This document shows, piece by piece, positions 1 to 8,903 of a DNA stretch of 12,265 bases. The DNA is from an uncultured Sphingomonadaceae bacterium (GTDB lineage: Bacteria > Pseudomonadota > Alphaproteobacteria > Sphingomonadales > Sphingomonadaceae), in the NCBI GenBank assembly GCA_946479505.1, contig CAMLGC010000074.1, forward strand, positions 1 to 12,265, given 5' to 3'. The notes beneath the pieces were generated by a model. The model was given only the letters and a program-made list of their open reading frames with translations. It did no database searches and had not been told where the DNA came from. A program made the position numbers and the translations under genes. Position 1 is the stretch's first letter. Every line of letters starts with the position of its first letter.

Positions 1-251
1 CCGCCCGGCGAGTTGATGTACATGTAGATGTCCTTCTTGGGGTTTTCCGACTCCAGGAAGAGCAACTGCGCGGTGATGAGCGAGGCCATCTGGTCCTCGA
101 CCCCGCCGGTCACGAACACGATCCGCTCACGCAGCAGCCGCGAAAAGATATCGAAGCTGCGCTCGCCGCGGTTCGATTGCTCGATCACGATCGGCACGAG
201 GCCATTGCTCAGCGGCGAGAGGAAATCACCGGTCTCGAACGGATTGTGCAT
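1..251 (-). CDS. clpP: ATP-dependent Clp protease proteolytic subunit, 5' part only
   Basis: Serine protease subunit of the cytosolic ClpXP/ClpAP machines, which degrade misfolded and regulatory proteins. Only the first 83 codons lie in the window and the gene runs off the left edge. The peptide starts [10 protein letters not shown] and carries the conserved N-terminal run [19 protein letters not shown], then [22 protein letters not shown], then YMYINSPGG, which matches ClpP closely. The catalytic Ser and His lie beyond the edge, so activity cannot be judged here. The start is the ATG at 251-249. An AAGGA at 265-269 precedes it by 13 bases, slightly far but the best candidate. It lies 72 bases downstream of a glycosyltransferase gene on the same strand, with tig further upstream, recalling the common tig-clpP order. 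A heat-shock-like promoter candidate lies at 288-316. Identity is very sure; only the promoter assignment is uncertain. Confidence 0.97.
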   Translation of the reverse strand, partial: MHNPFETGDFLSPLSNGLVPIVIEQSNRGERSFDIFSRLLRERIVFVTGGVEDQMASLITAQLLFLESENPKKDIYMYINSPG

Positions 252-287
252 GAAGAATCTCAGGTCCTTGTGGCCTATGGAGTGCCT

Positions 288-316
288 ACATCGGCGCTGG
301 CGCCGGGGAGTTCAAG
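288..316 (-). promoter_or_regulatory. Candidate RpoH (heat-shock sigma) promoter for clpP
   Basis: On the minus strand CTTGAA (316-311) is followed after 16 bases by CCGATGT (294-288). Alphaproteobacterial RpoH promoters are known to have a CTTG-type -35 and a -10 resembling CYTATNT; this -10 fits six of seven positions. A start about 7 bases downstream would give a leader of roughly 30 bases that includes the AAGGA site of clpP. ClpP is a classical heat-shock gene, so the assignment makes sense, but it is read by eye and not proven. Confidence 0.42.
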
Positions 317-323
317 CCCCGCG

Positions 324-1253
324 TTAGAGCCCGCTCTGAGGCGCCGGATAGGCGAGATAGGCGAGCCGCCGCACCTCGCGCCGGCCGCGTACCACGGTGT
401 CGAGGATCAACCCAGCAAAGCCATTCAAAAACGCGAGAATCATCAGGCCCATTGCCAGGATCGCCGTCGGGAAGCGCGGCACCAGATGCGTGTGCATATA
501 GGTGACCGCGAGCGGTGCCGCCAGGATCAGTGCCAGCAGCCCGAAGACCGCACCGATTGCGCCGAAGAACAGGAGCGGCCGCTCGATTCGATAGAGCGTG
601 ACGATCGTGCCGAGGATGCGCAGGCCGTCGCCATAGGTGGAGAGCTTCGATTCAGAGCCTTCGGGGCGCGCGAAATAGGGGGCGTCGATCTCGGCGACGG
701 GCATTTTCAGCTCGAGCGCGTGGACGCTCATCTCGGTTTCGATCTCGAACCCGGTCGAGAGCACGGGGAAGCTCTTGGCGAAGCGCCGCGAAAAGACGCG
801 ATAGCCCGACAGGATGTCGCGGAAGCTGCGCCCGAACAATCGCGCGAGCATGCCCGTGAGGAGCTTGTTGCCGAACCGGTGTCCGCGCCGATACGCCTCG
901 ACCGCCTCGCCGACGCGCGCGCCCACCACCATGTCGAGCTGCTCGTCGACAAGGCGCGCGATCAGCGCCGGCGCCGACGCCGCATCGTAGGTCGCATCAC
1001 CGTCCGCCATTACGTAGATGTCGGCGTCCACGTCCGCAAACATGCGGCGAACGACGTGGCCCTTGCCCTGCATCCGCTCGGTGCGCACGATCGCACCGGC
1101 CGCGCGCGCCGCCGCGACCGTGCCGTCGCGGCTGTTGTTGTCGTAAACGTAGATCGTGGCGTCCGGCAGCGCGGCGCGGAAGCCCGCGACGGTCTGCGGA
1201 ATCGCGGCTTCCTCGTTATAGCAGGGCAGCAGGACGGCGATGGTCGGCTTCAC
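324..1253 (-). CDS. Family 2 glycosyltransferase with C-terminal membrane anchor
   Basis: Predicted to move a sugar from a nucleotide donor to a lipid or polymer acceptor at the cytoplasmic face of the inner membrane. The protein has 309 residues. A GT-A fold covers about residues 4-215: LLPCYNEE near the N-terminus, DNNSRDGT at 38-45, and the metal-binding DGD (D84, D86) in MADGDATYD. RGHRFGNKLL (123-132) and SGYRVFSRRF (149-158) follow; both are typical of DPM1/GtrB-like enzymes. Two hydrophobic segments (about 228-252 and 262-285) anchor it, as in polyprenyl-phosphate sugar transferases. The start is GTG at 1253-1251, with a G-rich GGAG Shine-Dalgarno seven bases upstream at the edge of a poly-G run. 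It sits between tig and clpP on the same strand, with no other sugar gene nearby, so donor and acceptor cannot be named. Confidence 0.9.
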   Translation of the reverse strand: MKPTIAVLLPCYNEEAAIPQTVAGFRAALPDATIYVYDNNSRDGTVAAARAAGAIVRTERMQGKGHVVRRMFADVDADIYVMADGDATYDAASAPALIARLVDEQLDMVVGARVGEAVEAYRRGHRFGNKLLTGMLARLFGRSFRDILSGYRVFSRRFAKSFPVLSTGFEIETEMSVHALELKMPVAEIDAPYFARPEGSESKLSTYGDGLRILGTIVTLYRIERPLLFFGAIGAVFGLLALILAAPLAVTYMHTHLVPRFPTAILAMGLMILAFLNGFAGLILDTVVRGRREVRRLAYLAYPAPQSGL

Positions 1254-1403
1254 CAGGCGGCTCCCCCCCCAACTTCCCTCTCCCCGGAGAGGGAGAGGAT
1301 ACGAAGCCTTACCGCGAAGCGGTTAGGCGCAGTTGGAGAGGGGTCAAGCAGCGCTATGCGCCGCGCGCTCGCGTTGCGAGCGCATTACCCCTCACCCAGC
1401 TTC

Positions 1404-1428
1404 GACTAGGCAGCATAGCTGCCTAGTC
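1404..1428. repeat. Perfect 11-bp inverted repeat
   Basis: GACTAGGCAGC, then ATA, then GCTGCCTAGTC. This is the longest perfect stem in the composite repeat and is less GC-rich than its flanks. It could be an RNA hairpin in the tig-glycosyltransferase transcript or a DNA site; no partner gene is apparent. Confidence 0.75.
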
Positions 1429-1435
1429 TGCGCAA

Positions 1436-1458
1436 CCCTCTCCCACGAGGGGAGAGGG
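1436..1458 (-). terminator. Stem-loop directly after the tig stop codon
   Basis: In the tig transcript a 9-bp stem (CCCTCTCCC, five-base loop, GGGAGAGGG) begins only four bases after the TAA. No U-run follows, so it is a poor classical rho-independent terminator. It may instead stabilise the 3' end or attenuate read-through into the glycosyltransferase gene. It also forms one end of the composite repeat. Confidence 0.4.
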
Positions 1459-1462
1459 AAGA

Positions 1463-3115
1463 TTACTTTTTCGCCGCGGTTTTCTTGGCGGGCGCCTTTT
1501 TCGCGGCGGGCTTCTTCTCGGGCTTGCCCTCGGGCTTCGCTGCTGCCTTCTTGGCCGGCGCCTTCTTGGGCGCGGCGTCCTTCACCGGCTCCTCTGCCTT
1601 CGCCTTGGCAGCAGGCTTCTTGGCGGGTTTGTCCTCCTTGGAAGGCGCTTGCTTGGTCGCGGCCTTCTTTGTCGAGGCCTCCGCCTTGGGCTCGTCCTTC
1701 TTCTTGGCGACCGACTTCTTCGCCGCCGACTTCTTGCCCGGCTTGTGGTTGTCGTGATCGTGGCTGTGCGTACCGGTCGAGAAACCCTCTTCCGATTCGA
1801 TCGCGGCTTCGAGCTCGTCGCGGCTCACGTCACGATCACTCACCGCGGCCTTCTCGAAGAGGAAATCGACGACCTTGTCCTCGTAGAGCGGCGCGCGGAG
1901 CTGGGCGGCGGCCATCGGCTCCTGCTGGACGTACTGAATGAAGCGTTCGCGGTCCTGAGGGCCGTATTGCTGCGCCGCCTGCATGACCAGGCGGCTCATC
2001 TCCTGCTGGCTCACCTCGACGCCGTTCGCCTGGCCGATCTCGGAGAGGAGCAGGCCGAGGCGCACGCGGCGCTCGGCGATCGCGCGATATTCTTCGCGCT
2101 CGGCCTCCATCTCGGCGAGCGCGGCCTTCGGGTCTTCCTCGTGGCTCGCTTCATGCTCGAGCTGCGCCCAGATCTGCTGGAACTCTGCCTCGACCATCGA
2201 CGGCGGCACGGGGAAATCGTGGTCCGCGGCGAGCTGATCGAGCAGCTTGCGCTTCATGTGCGTGCGCGTGAGGTTGTTGTGCTCCTGCTCGATCTGCCCC
2301 TTGAGCAGGCCTTTCAACTGATCGAGGCTTTCCAGGCCAAGCGATGTCGCGAGTTCCTCGTCGATCGTTGCATCCTTGGCGGTTTTCACCGCCTTGATCG
2401 TCAGATCGAAGGTCGCCGGCTTTCCCTTGAGCTCCGCGACATTGTAGTCCTCGGGAAAGGTCACCTCGATCGTCTTCTCGTCGCCCGCCTTCGCGCCGAC
2501 GAGCTGGTCCTCGAAGCCCGGGATCAGCCGGCCAGAGCCGATCTCGACCGACATGTCCTCGCCGGTGCCACCCTCGAACGGCGTGCCGCCGACCTTGCCG
2601 ACGAAATCCATCTCGACGAGGTCGCCCTGCTTGGCCTTGTGGCTCTTGGGCGCATCGTCCCAGCGCTTCTGCTGGCTCGCGAACTTGCCGAGCTGCTCCT
2701 CGATGGCGGCATCGTCCACCGGCACGCTGAGGCGTTCGAGCGTGATGTTGTCGATCGAAGGCGTCGGCACGTCGGGAAGAACCTCGAGCTCGACCTTGAC
2801 GTCGGCGTCCTTGCCCGCGGCATAGCCGTCGCTGAGCTCGACCGAAGGCTGCATCGCCGGACGCAGCTTGTGGTCGGCGATCAGCTTCTGCACGCCTTCC
2901 TGGATCGAGCTGTTGAGCGCATCCTGCATCAGCGCCTCGCCGTGCATCTTGCGGATCAGGTTCGCGGGCACCTTGCCGGGGCGGAACCCCGGCATGCGCA
3001 CCTGCGGCGCGACCCGCTTGACCTCGGCATCGACCTTCTTGTCGATGTCCTTGGCGGTGATCGTGAGCGTGTAGGCGCGCTTCAGGCCCTCGTTCAACGT
3101 CTCGACAGTCTGCAT
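1463..3115 (-). CDS. tig: Trigger factor with a long lysine/alanine-rich C-terminal tail
   Basis: Ribosome-bound chaperone and peptidyl-prolyl isomerase that receives nascent chains at the exit tunnel. The protein has 550 residues against about 430-450 in most bacteria. The N-terminal ribosome-binding domain (1-115) has the signature GFRPGKVP at 43-50. The FKBP-type PPIase domain spans about 160-245 (GDLVEMDFVGKVGG, later RLIPGFEDQLVGAKAGDEK). The helical C-domain runs to about 440. The excess is a tail: HSHDHDNH (450-457), then 93 residues with 33 Lys and 26 Ala in repeats such as PAKKAAAK and KKPAAKK, ending TAAKK. The start is the ATG at 3115-3113, chosen because MQTVETLNEGLKRAY matches the family start and AAAGGC (3130-3125) lies nine bases upstream; the open frame beyond it runs through the tRNA and is not coding. 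It follows tRNA-Leu by 61 bases and could be co-transcribed with it. Confidence 0.97.
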   Translation of the reverse strand: MQTVETLNEGLKRAYTLTITAKDIDKKVDAEVKRVAPQVRMPGFRPGKVPANLIRKMHGEALMQDALNSSIQEGVQKLIADHKLRPAMQPSVELSDGYAAGKDADVKVELEVLPDVPTPSIDNITLERLSVPVDDAAIEEQLGKFASQQKRWDDAPKSHKAKQGDLVEMDFVGKVGGTPFEGGTGEDMSVEIGSGRLIPGFEDQLVGAKAGDEKTIEVTFPEDYNVAELKGKPATFDLTIKAVKTAKDATIDEELATSLGLESLDQLKGLLKGQIEQEHNNLTRTHMKRKLLDQLAADHDFPVPPSMVEAEFQQIWAQLEHEASHEEDPKAALAEMEAEREEYRAIAERRVRLGLLLSEIGQANGVEVSQQEMSRLVMQAAQQYGPQDRERFIQYVQQEPMAAAQLRAPLYEDKVVDFLFEKAAVSDRDVSRDELEAAIESEEGFSTGTHSHDHDNHKPGKKSAAKKSVAKKKDEPKAEASTKKAATKQAPSKEDKPAKKPAAKAKAEEPVKDAAPKKAPAKKAAAKPEGKPEKKPAAKKAPAKKTAAKK

Positions 3116-3151
3116 TCGTTCGAAGCCTTTGCTCTTTACGGAATCACGGTT

Positions 3152-3171
3152 GCGCCGCCCTTGGGTGGCGC
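3152..3171 (-). terminator. Hairpin between tRNA-Leu and tig
   Basis: GCGCCACCC, AA, GGGCGGCGC on the minus strand: eight of nine positions pair, with one A-C mismatch. It begins six bases past the encoded CCA of tRNA-Leu. There is no U-run, so it is more likely a trailer hairpin that helps 3' processing or partial termination than a full stop. If it does terminate, tig needs its own promoter in the remaining 36 bases. Confidence 0.25.
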
Positions 3172-3176
3172 GGGGC

Positions 3177-3261
3177 TGGTGCGGGCGAAGGGACTCGAAC
3201 CCCCACATCTTTCGATACTGGAACCTAAATCCAGCGCGTCTACCAGTTCCGCCACGCCCGC
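3177..3261 (-). tRNA. tRNA-Leu (anticodon UAG)
   Basis: 85 bases including an encoded CCA. The acceptor stem is GCGGGCG paired with CGCCCGC, discriminator A, then CCA. The D-arm holds GGCGGAACTGGTAGACGC. The anticodon stem CTGGA/TCCAG encloses loop TTTAGGT, so the anticodon is TAG, reading CUA and other CUN codons. The long class II variable arm (ATC GAAA GAT) is typical of leucine tRNAs. The T-arm is GGGGGTTCGAGTCCCTT. The gene stands upstream of tig on the same strand. Confidence 0.97.
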
Positions 3262-3286
3262 ATCGGACAGCGCGAGGTCGGCGGCG

Positions 3287-3314
3287 TCTATAGCAGCGAT
3301 ACGCGCACGGTCCA
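3287..3314 (-). promoter_or_regulatory. Candidate sigma-70 promoter for tRNA-Leu
   Basis: On the minus strand TGGACC (3314-3309) is followed after 16 bases by TATAGA (3292-3287), each matching the consensus at four of six positions. Immediately downstream lies the GC-rich discriminator CGCCGCC, usual for stringently controlled stable-RNA promoters. The tRNA 5' end is about 25 bases past the -10. The core TCTATAGC is nearly symmetric, so it could also serve the small genes on the plus strand. Confidence 0.45.
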
Positions 3315-3364
3315 GAGGCAACCGGCCGCGCGCTCGCTCGTTGGAAAGGCGAAGGAGAAACCGC

Positions 3365-3511
3365 ATGGCGACCCAGCCCCCTCAGCCGACGCCGCCGATG
3401 ACCCCGCCCGCGCCGCCGCCCGAGATCACGCCACCCGGGCCGGACATCGACGTCCCCGATCCCGGAACAGCGCCGCAGCCGCCGGCGCCGCCCCCTGCCA
3501 CGCCGCAATGA
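3365..3511 (+). CDS. Small proline-rich protein, unknown function
   Basis: 48 residues beginning MATQPPQPTPP; about half the residues are proline, in PP and PPP runs, with a short acidic patch PDIDVPDP near position 30. There is no membrane segment, signal peptide or cysteine, and it should be disordered. The case for a real gene is the perfect AAGGAG at 3352-3357, seven bases before the ATG, and the ATGA overlap with the next gene, which suggests a translationally coupled pair. It starts about 100 bases from the divergent tRNA-Leu gene. I do not recognise a family. Proline-rich sequence can arise by chance in high-GC DNA, so the ribosome site carries most of the weight. Confidence 0.68.
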   Translation: MATQPPQPTPPMTPPAPPPEITPPGPDIDVPDPGTAPQPPAPPPATPQ

Positions 3512-3738
3512 AGGACCATCCCGTGACCGACCGCAAACCCGACCCGCACCCCGACAGCCCGCCCGAGGCCGACACCGATGAACGCAGCGACATCGAGCAG
3601 GAGGTCGACGCCCGCTCGGAAGCCGTGAAGCGCGGCGAAGGCGGCGAGGAACCCGCAACCTTCACCGCGCCCGGCCTCTTTGATGGGCATGGCGGCACCG
3701 GCGGCGTGACCAAGAACCAGGATCGTGACGCACAATAA
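3508..3738 (+). CDS. Small charged protein, unknown function
   Basis: 76 residues, strongly hydrophilic. An Asp/Glu/Pro-rich first half (DRKPDPHPDSPPEADTDE) is followed by an acidic, probably helical stretch (RSDIEQEVDARSEAVKRGE) and a glycine-containing C-terminal part, GLFDGHGGTGGVTKNQDRD, that looks more constrained than the rest. There are no cysteines and no membrane segment. The ATG at 3508 overlaps the TGA of the proline-rich gene (ATGA), so translation is probably coupled; a GTG a few codons later is an alternative start. A strong terminator hairpin begins eight bases after the stop, so the two small genes form a complete short transcript. I do not recognise the family and give no function. 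Confidence 0.72.
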   Translation: MKDHPVTDRKPDPHPDSPPEADTDERSDIEQEVDARSEAVKRGEGGEEPATFTAPGLFDGHGGTGGVTKNQDRDAQ

Positions 3739-3745
3739 TCCGTCC

Positions 3746-3773
3746 AAGCGGGCGCGGTGGCACGCGCCCGCTT
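3746..3773 (+). terminator. Strong hairpin terminator after the small-gene pair
   Basis: A perfect 11-bp stem, AAGCGGGCGCG with CGCGCCCGCTT, around the six-base loop GTGGCA, followed by CAATT. It starts eight bases after the TAA of the charged small protein gene. The U-tract is short, but stem strength and position fit an intrinsic terminator. Confidence 0.7.
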
Positions 3774-3799
3774 CAATTCCCCGCGTCAGCCTCTAGATT
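3772..3799 (+). promoter_or_regulatory. Weak promoter candidate for the retropepsin gene, possibly giving a leaderless mRNA
   Basis: TTCAAT (3772-3777), 16 bases, TAGATT (3794-3799). The -10 matches consensus at four of six positions and the -35 is poor. A start seven bases past the -10 would fall on the A of the ATG at 3806. The absence of any Shine-Dalgarno before that ATG supports a leaderless message, but this is an eye-read guess. Confidence 0.25.
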
Positions 3800-3805
3800 G
3801 GGCGC

Positions 3806-4426
3806 ATGATCCCCGATCCGGCGTCGCATCCGACGCTCTACATCGTCCTTGCGATCGCGTTCGTTGTGCTGCTCGCTGCCCGGCGGGTGAAAGCGATCCG
3901 CATCGCGGTGAACATCGCGATCACGCTGCTGATGGTCGGCGTGCTGTTCGTGGTGATCGACCAGCGCAGCCGGTTCGACCCCTATTTCGCGCAGGTCGCT
4001 CGCTTTCTCGACATCGGCGATCAGGAGGTGGTGGGCGACGAGGTGCGCATCCGCATGTCGCCCGACGGCCATTTCTGGGCACGCGCGACGATCAACGGCG
4101 TGCCCAGGCGTCTGCTGATCGACAGCGGCGCGACGATCACCGCACTTTCGACCGGCACCGTCGCGGCCGCCGGAATCGAGGTCGAGGACGAGCTCTTTCC
4201 GATCGTTCTCAAGACCGCCAACGGTGCGGTATCCGCGAAGACCGCCACCGTCGGCGAGCTGCGCTTCGGCACGATCGTCGCGCGCGACCTGCCGATCGTC
4301 ACCTCGCCAGCGTTCGGCGACACGAATGTGCTGGGAATGAACTTCCTGTCGCGGCTCGAATCGTGGCGGGTGGAAGGCCGCACGCTGATCCTGGTGCCGC
4401 ACCACCCGCAGAAGGTGACGGGCTAG
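3806..4426 (+). CDS. Membrane-anchored retropepsin-like aspartic protease (TIGR02281 / clan AA type)
   Basis: 206 residues. Two N-terminal hydrophobic segments (about 10-25 and 32-51) are followed by a protease domain from about 75 to 200. The active-site motif is LLIDSGAT (D106-S107-G108-A109-T110), preceded by FWARATINGVPRR, the usual strand before it. The second conserved element is TNVLGMNFLSRL (173-184). One DSGA motif per chain means it should act as a homodimer. Known relatives are Caulobacter PerP, which cleaves the polarity protein PodJ, and Rickettsia APRc; the substrate here is unknown. The ATG at 3806 has no visible Shine-Dalgarno, but later Met codons would remove the first membrane segment. 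It lies 32 bases past a terminator and converges on mutL with a 19-base gap. Confidence 0.9.
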   Translation: MIPDPASHPTLYIVLAIAFVVLLAARRVKAIRIAVNIAITLLMVGVLFVVIDQRSRFDPYFAQVARFLDIGDQEVVGDEVRIRMSPDGHFWARATINGVPRRLLIDSGATITALSTGTVAAAGIEVEDELFPIVLKTANGAVSAKTATVGELRFGTIVARDLPIVTSPAFGDTNVLGMNFLSRLESWRVEGRTLILVPHHPQKVTG

Positions 4427-4445
4427 GCTCTCCTCCGCTCAAGGA

Positions 4446-7439
<2,994 letters not shown>

Positions 7440-7476
7440 TCGATATCGATCCGAAGCGGTACGGGGGGTACGGGGC

Positions 7477-8394
7477 ATGGCGCCGCCACGGAACCGGCGC
7501 CCGGGATTTTCGCGGCGGGCGCAATACGGGCTTTTCATCGGCTATGTGATCGCCGCGGCGGGCGCGCTCGTCGGCGCGATTCTGCTTATCCTTTCCGCGG
7601 TCGATCCGACGGGCTTTGCGGCGTTGCGCATGGGGATCGCCGAAGGGACCGCTCCCGTCTCGACCGCAATGGCCTCGGTAACGCGCGGGGTGACCGCTAT
7701 TCCGCAAGCGATCGGTGACCATTTCGGCACCGTCAGCGAGAATCGCCGACTCAAGCAGCAGATCGAGACCAATCGCGAGCTGCTGATGCGCGCGCGGACG
7801 CTCGTCAATGACAACCATCGGCTCAAAGCGCTGCTCGGCGTGCGCGAGCGGACCAGCGACACGGTTGCGGTCGCGCGGATCGTCAGTTCCTCGGCATCAA
7901 GCACGCGCCGTTTCGGGCTGCTCAACGCCGGGCGCGATCAGGGCGTGCGCGAGGGCCAGCCGGTGCGTGGACCAGAGGGGCTGATCGGCCGCGTGCTCGA
8001 GGCCGGGCCCGATGTCGCGCGCGTGCTGCTGCTCACCGATCCGGACAGCGTCGTCCCCGTCCGCCGCACCCGCGACGGCCTGCCCGCGATCGCGACCGGG
8101 CGCGGCGACGGGATGGTCGAGATCAAGCCTGTCAGCATCGGCGATCCGGTGCCCAAGCCCGGCGACGTGCTGATGTCCTCGGGCACCGGCGGCATCTACC
8201 CGCCCGATATTCCCGTCGCGCGCGTCATCAAGAGCGGGCGCGATTCGGCGGTGGCGCGGCCGTTCGCGCGGCCGGGGACGCTCGACGTCGCGATCGTCCA
8301 GCGCGCCTTCTTCCCGCTGCCACCGCCGCCCCCGCCAGCCGCGGGCGCGACACCTACCCAGGCTTCGGCGCCTGCACCGGAACCCGCGCCATGA
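7477..8394 (+). CDS. mreC: Rod-shape-determining protein MreC
   Basis: 305 residues, a bitopic inner-membrane protein that links cytoplasmic MreB/MreD to periplasmic PBP2-RodA and is thought to activate PBP2. The order is a basic N-terminus, one membrane helix (about 18-41), a periplasmic coiled coil (about 84-120, SENRRLKQQIETNRELL), then the beta-barrel domains (about 128-275) with GLLNAGRDQGVREGQPV and GLIGRVLEAGPDVARVLLLTD, both MreC hallmarks. The tail from about 279 is proline/alanine rich (LPPPPPP onward) and looks disordered. The ATG follows mreB by 37 bases, with GGGG-rich sequence upstream (GGTACGGGG in tandem) as the ribosome site. It overlaps mreD by four bases. Confidence 0.96.
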   Translation: MAPPRNRRPGFSRRAQYGLFIGYVIAAAGALVGAILLILSAVDPTGFAALRMGIAEGTAPVSTAMASVTRGVTAIPQAIGDHFGTVSENRRLKQQIETNRELLMRARTLVNDNHRLKALLGVRERTSDTVAVARIVSSSASSTRRFGLLNAGRDQGVREGQPVRGPEGLIGRVLEAGPDVARVLLLTDPDSVVPVRRTRDGLPAIATGRGDGMVEIKPVSIGDPVPKPGDVLMSSGTGGIYPPDIPVARVIKSGRDSAVARPFARPGTLDVAIVQRAFFPLPPPPPPAAGATPTQASAPAPEPAP

Positions 8395-8903
8395 GTGGGA
8401 TCGTGCCGATGGGGGTCGAAACCGAGCGCACACCGTTACGGAGCTGGCTGATCCCGGTCGCCTCGGTGATGGCCGGGTCGCTGATGACGATCATCCCCGT
8501 GATCTTCCCCGCCGGGCTGCTGCCGCCCTTCGGCCTGCTCGTGCTGCTCGCCTGGCGATTGCTGCGGCCCGACACCCTCAAGATCTGGGTGCCGGTGCTG
8601 CTCGGGCTGTTCGACGACCTGTTGAGCGGGCAGCCGCTCGGCAGCGCGATGCTGCTCTGGACGATGTGCTTCTTTGTGATCGAACTGATCGAAATCCGCC
8701 TCGTCTTCCGCGATTTCTGGCAGGATTGGCTGATCGCGGCGGGGGGCATCGCCTTCGCGCTCGTCGCCGGGCGCGCGCTGGCCTCGCCAATCGATGCACA
8801 TGTCGATACGATCATGGCGTTGCAGATTTTGGTCTCCATCCTCGTCTATCCGCTGATCGCGCGGCTCGTCGGCCGACTCGATCGCGTTCGTCTGCGCACA
8901 TGA
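8391..8903 (+). CDS. mreD: Rod-shape-determining protein MreD
   Basis: 170 residues, polytopic inner-membrane component of the elongasome. I count five to six hydrophobic segments (about 18-38, 40-57, 64-78, 83-105, 112-130, 140-160). The family signature is seen as GLFDDLLSGQPLGSAMLLW (72-90). The start at 8391 overlaps the mreC stop as ATGA, which implies translational coupling. Sequence conservation in MreD is weak, so the position between mreC and mrdA adds much of the confidence. It overlaps mrdA in the same way. Confidence 0.94.
   Translation: MSGIVPMGVETERTPLRSWLIPVASVMAGSLMTIIPVIFPAGLLPPFGLLVLLAWRLLRPDTLKIWVPVLLGLFDDLLSGQPLGSAMLLWTMCFFVIELIEIRLVFRDFWQDWLIAAGGIAFALVAGRALASPIDAHVDTIMALQILVSILVYPLIARLVGRLDRVRLRT

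Larger units (their letters stand above)
1262..1458. repeat. Composite palindromic intergenic repeat between tig and the glycosyltransferase gene
   Basis: Nearly the whole 209-base gap is built of nested palindromes. From the left they are: CCCTCTCC/GGAGAGGG (1276-1283 with 1286-1293); CCTTACCGC GAA GCGGTTAGG with one mismatch (1307-1327); GAGGGGT (1338-1344) facing ACCCCTC (1387-1393) and enclosing GCGCTCGC GTT GCGAGCGC (1365-1383); an 11-base perfect stem (1404-1428); and CCCTCTCCC/GGGAGAGGG (1436-1458). The ends carry related CTCTCCC/GGGAGAG motifs, so the block looks like a REP/BIME-type element. Such CTCTCCCC/GGGGAGAG islands are, from general knowledge, common between genes in sphingomonads. 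No reading frame here looks real. Confidence 0.7.

Noticed and set aside
177..1409. 410-codon plus-strand open frame opposite clpP and the glycosyltransferase gene
   Set aside because: Arg/Glu/His-rich shadow typical of the antisense of high-GC genes; it runs through the palindromic repeat, while the minus-strand frame gives clear GT2 motifs.
1649..3511. 620-codon plus-strand open frame opposite tig
   Set aside because: It crosses the tRNA-Leu gene and ends by reading into the proline-rich small gene in the same frame; only that last part has a ribosome site. The rest is the reverse of tig.
3116..3658. Upstream extension of the tig frame
   Set aside because: Passes through the tRNA and opposite the small genes and gives Arg-rich sequence; the family start is at 3115.
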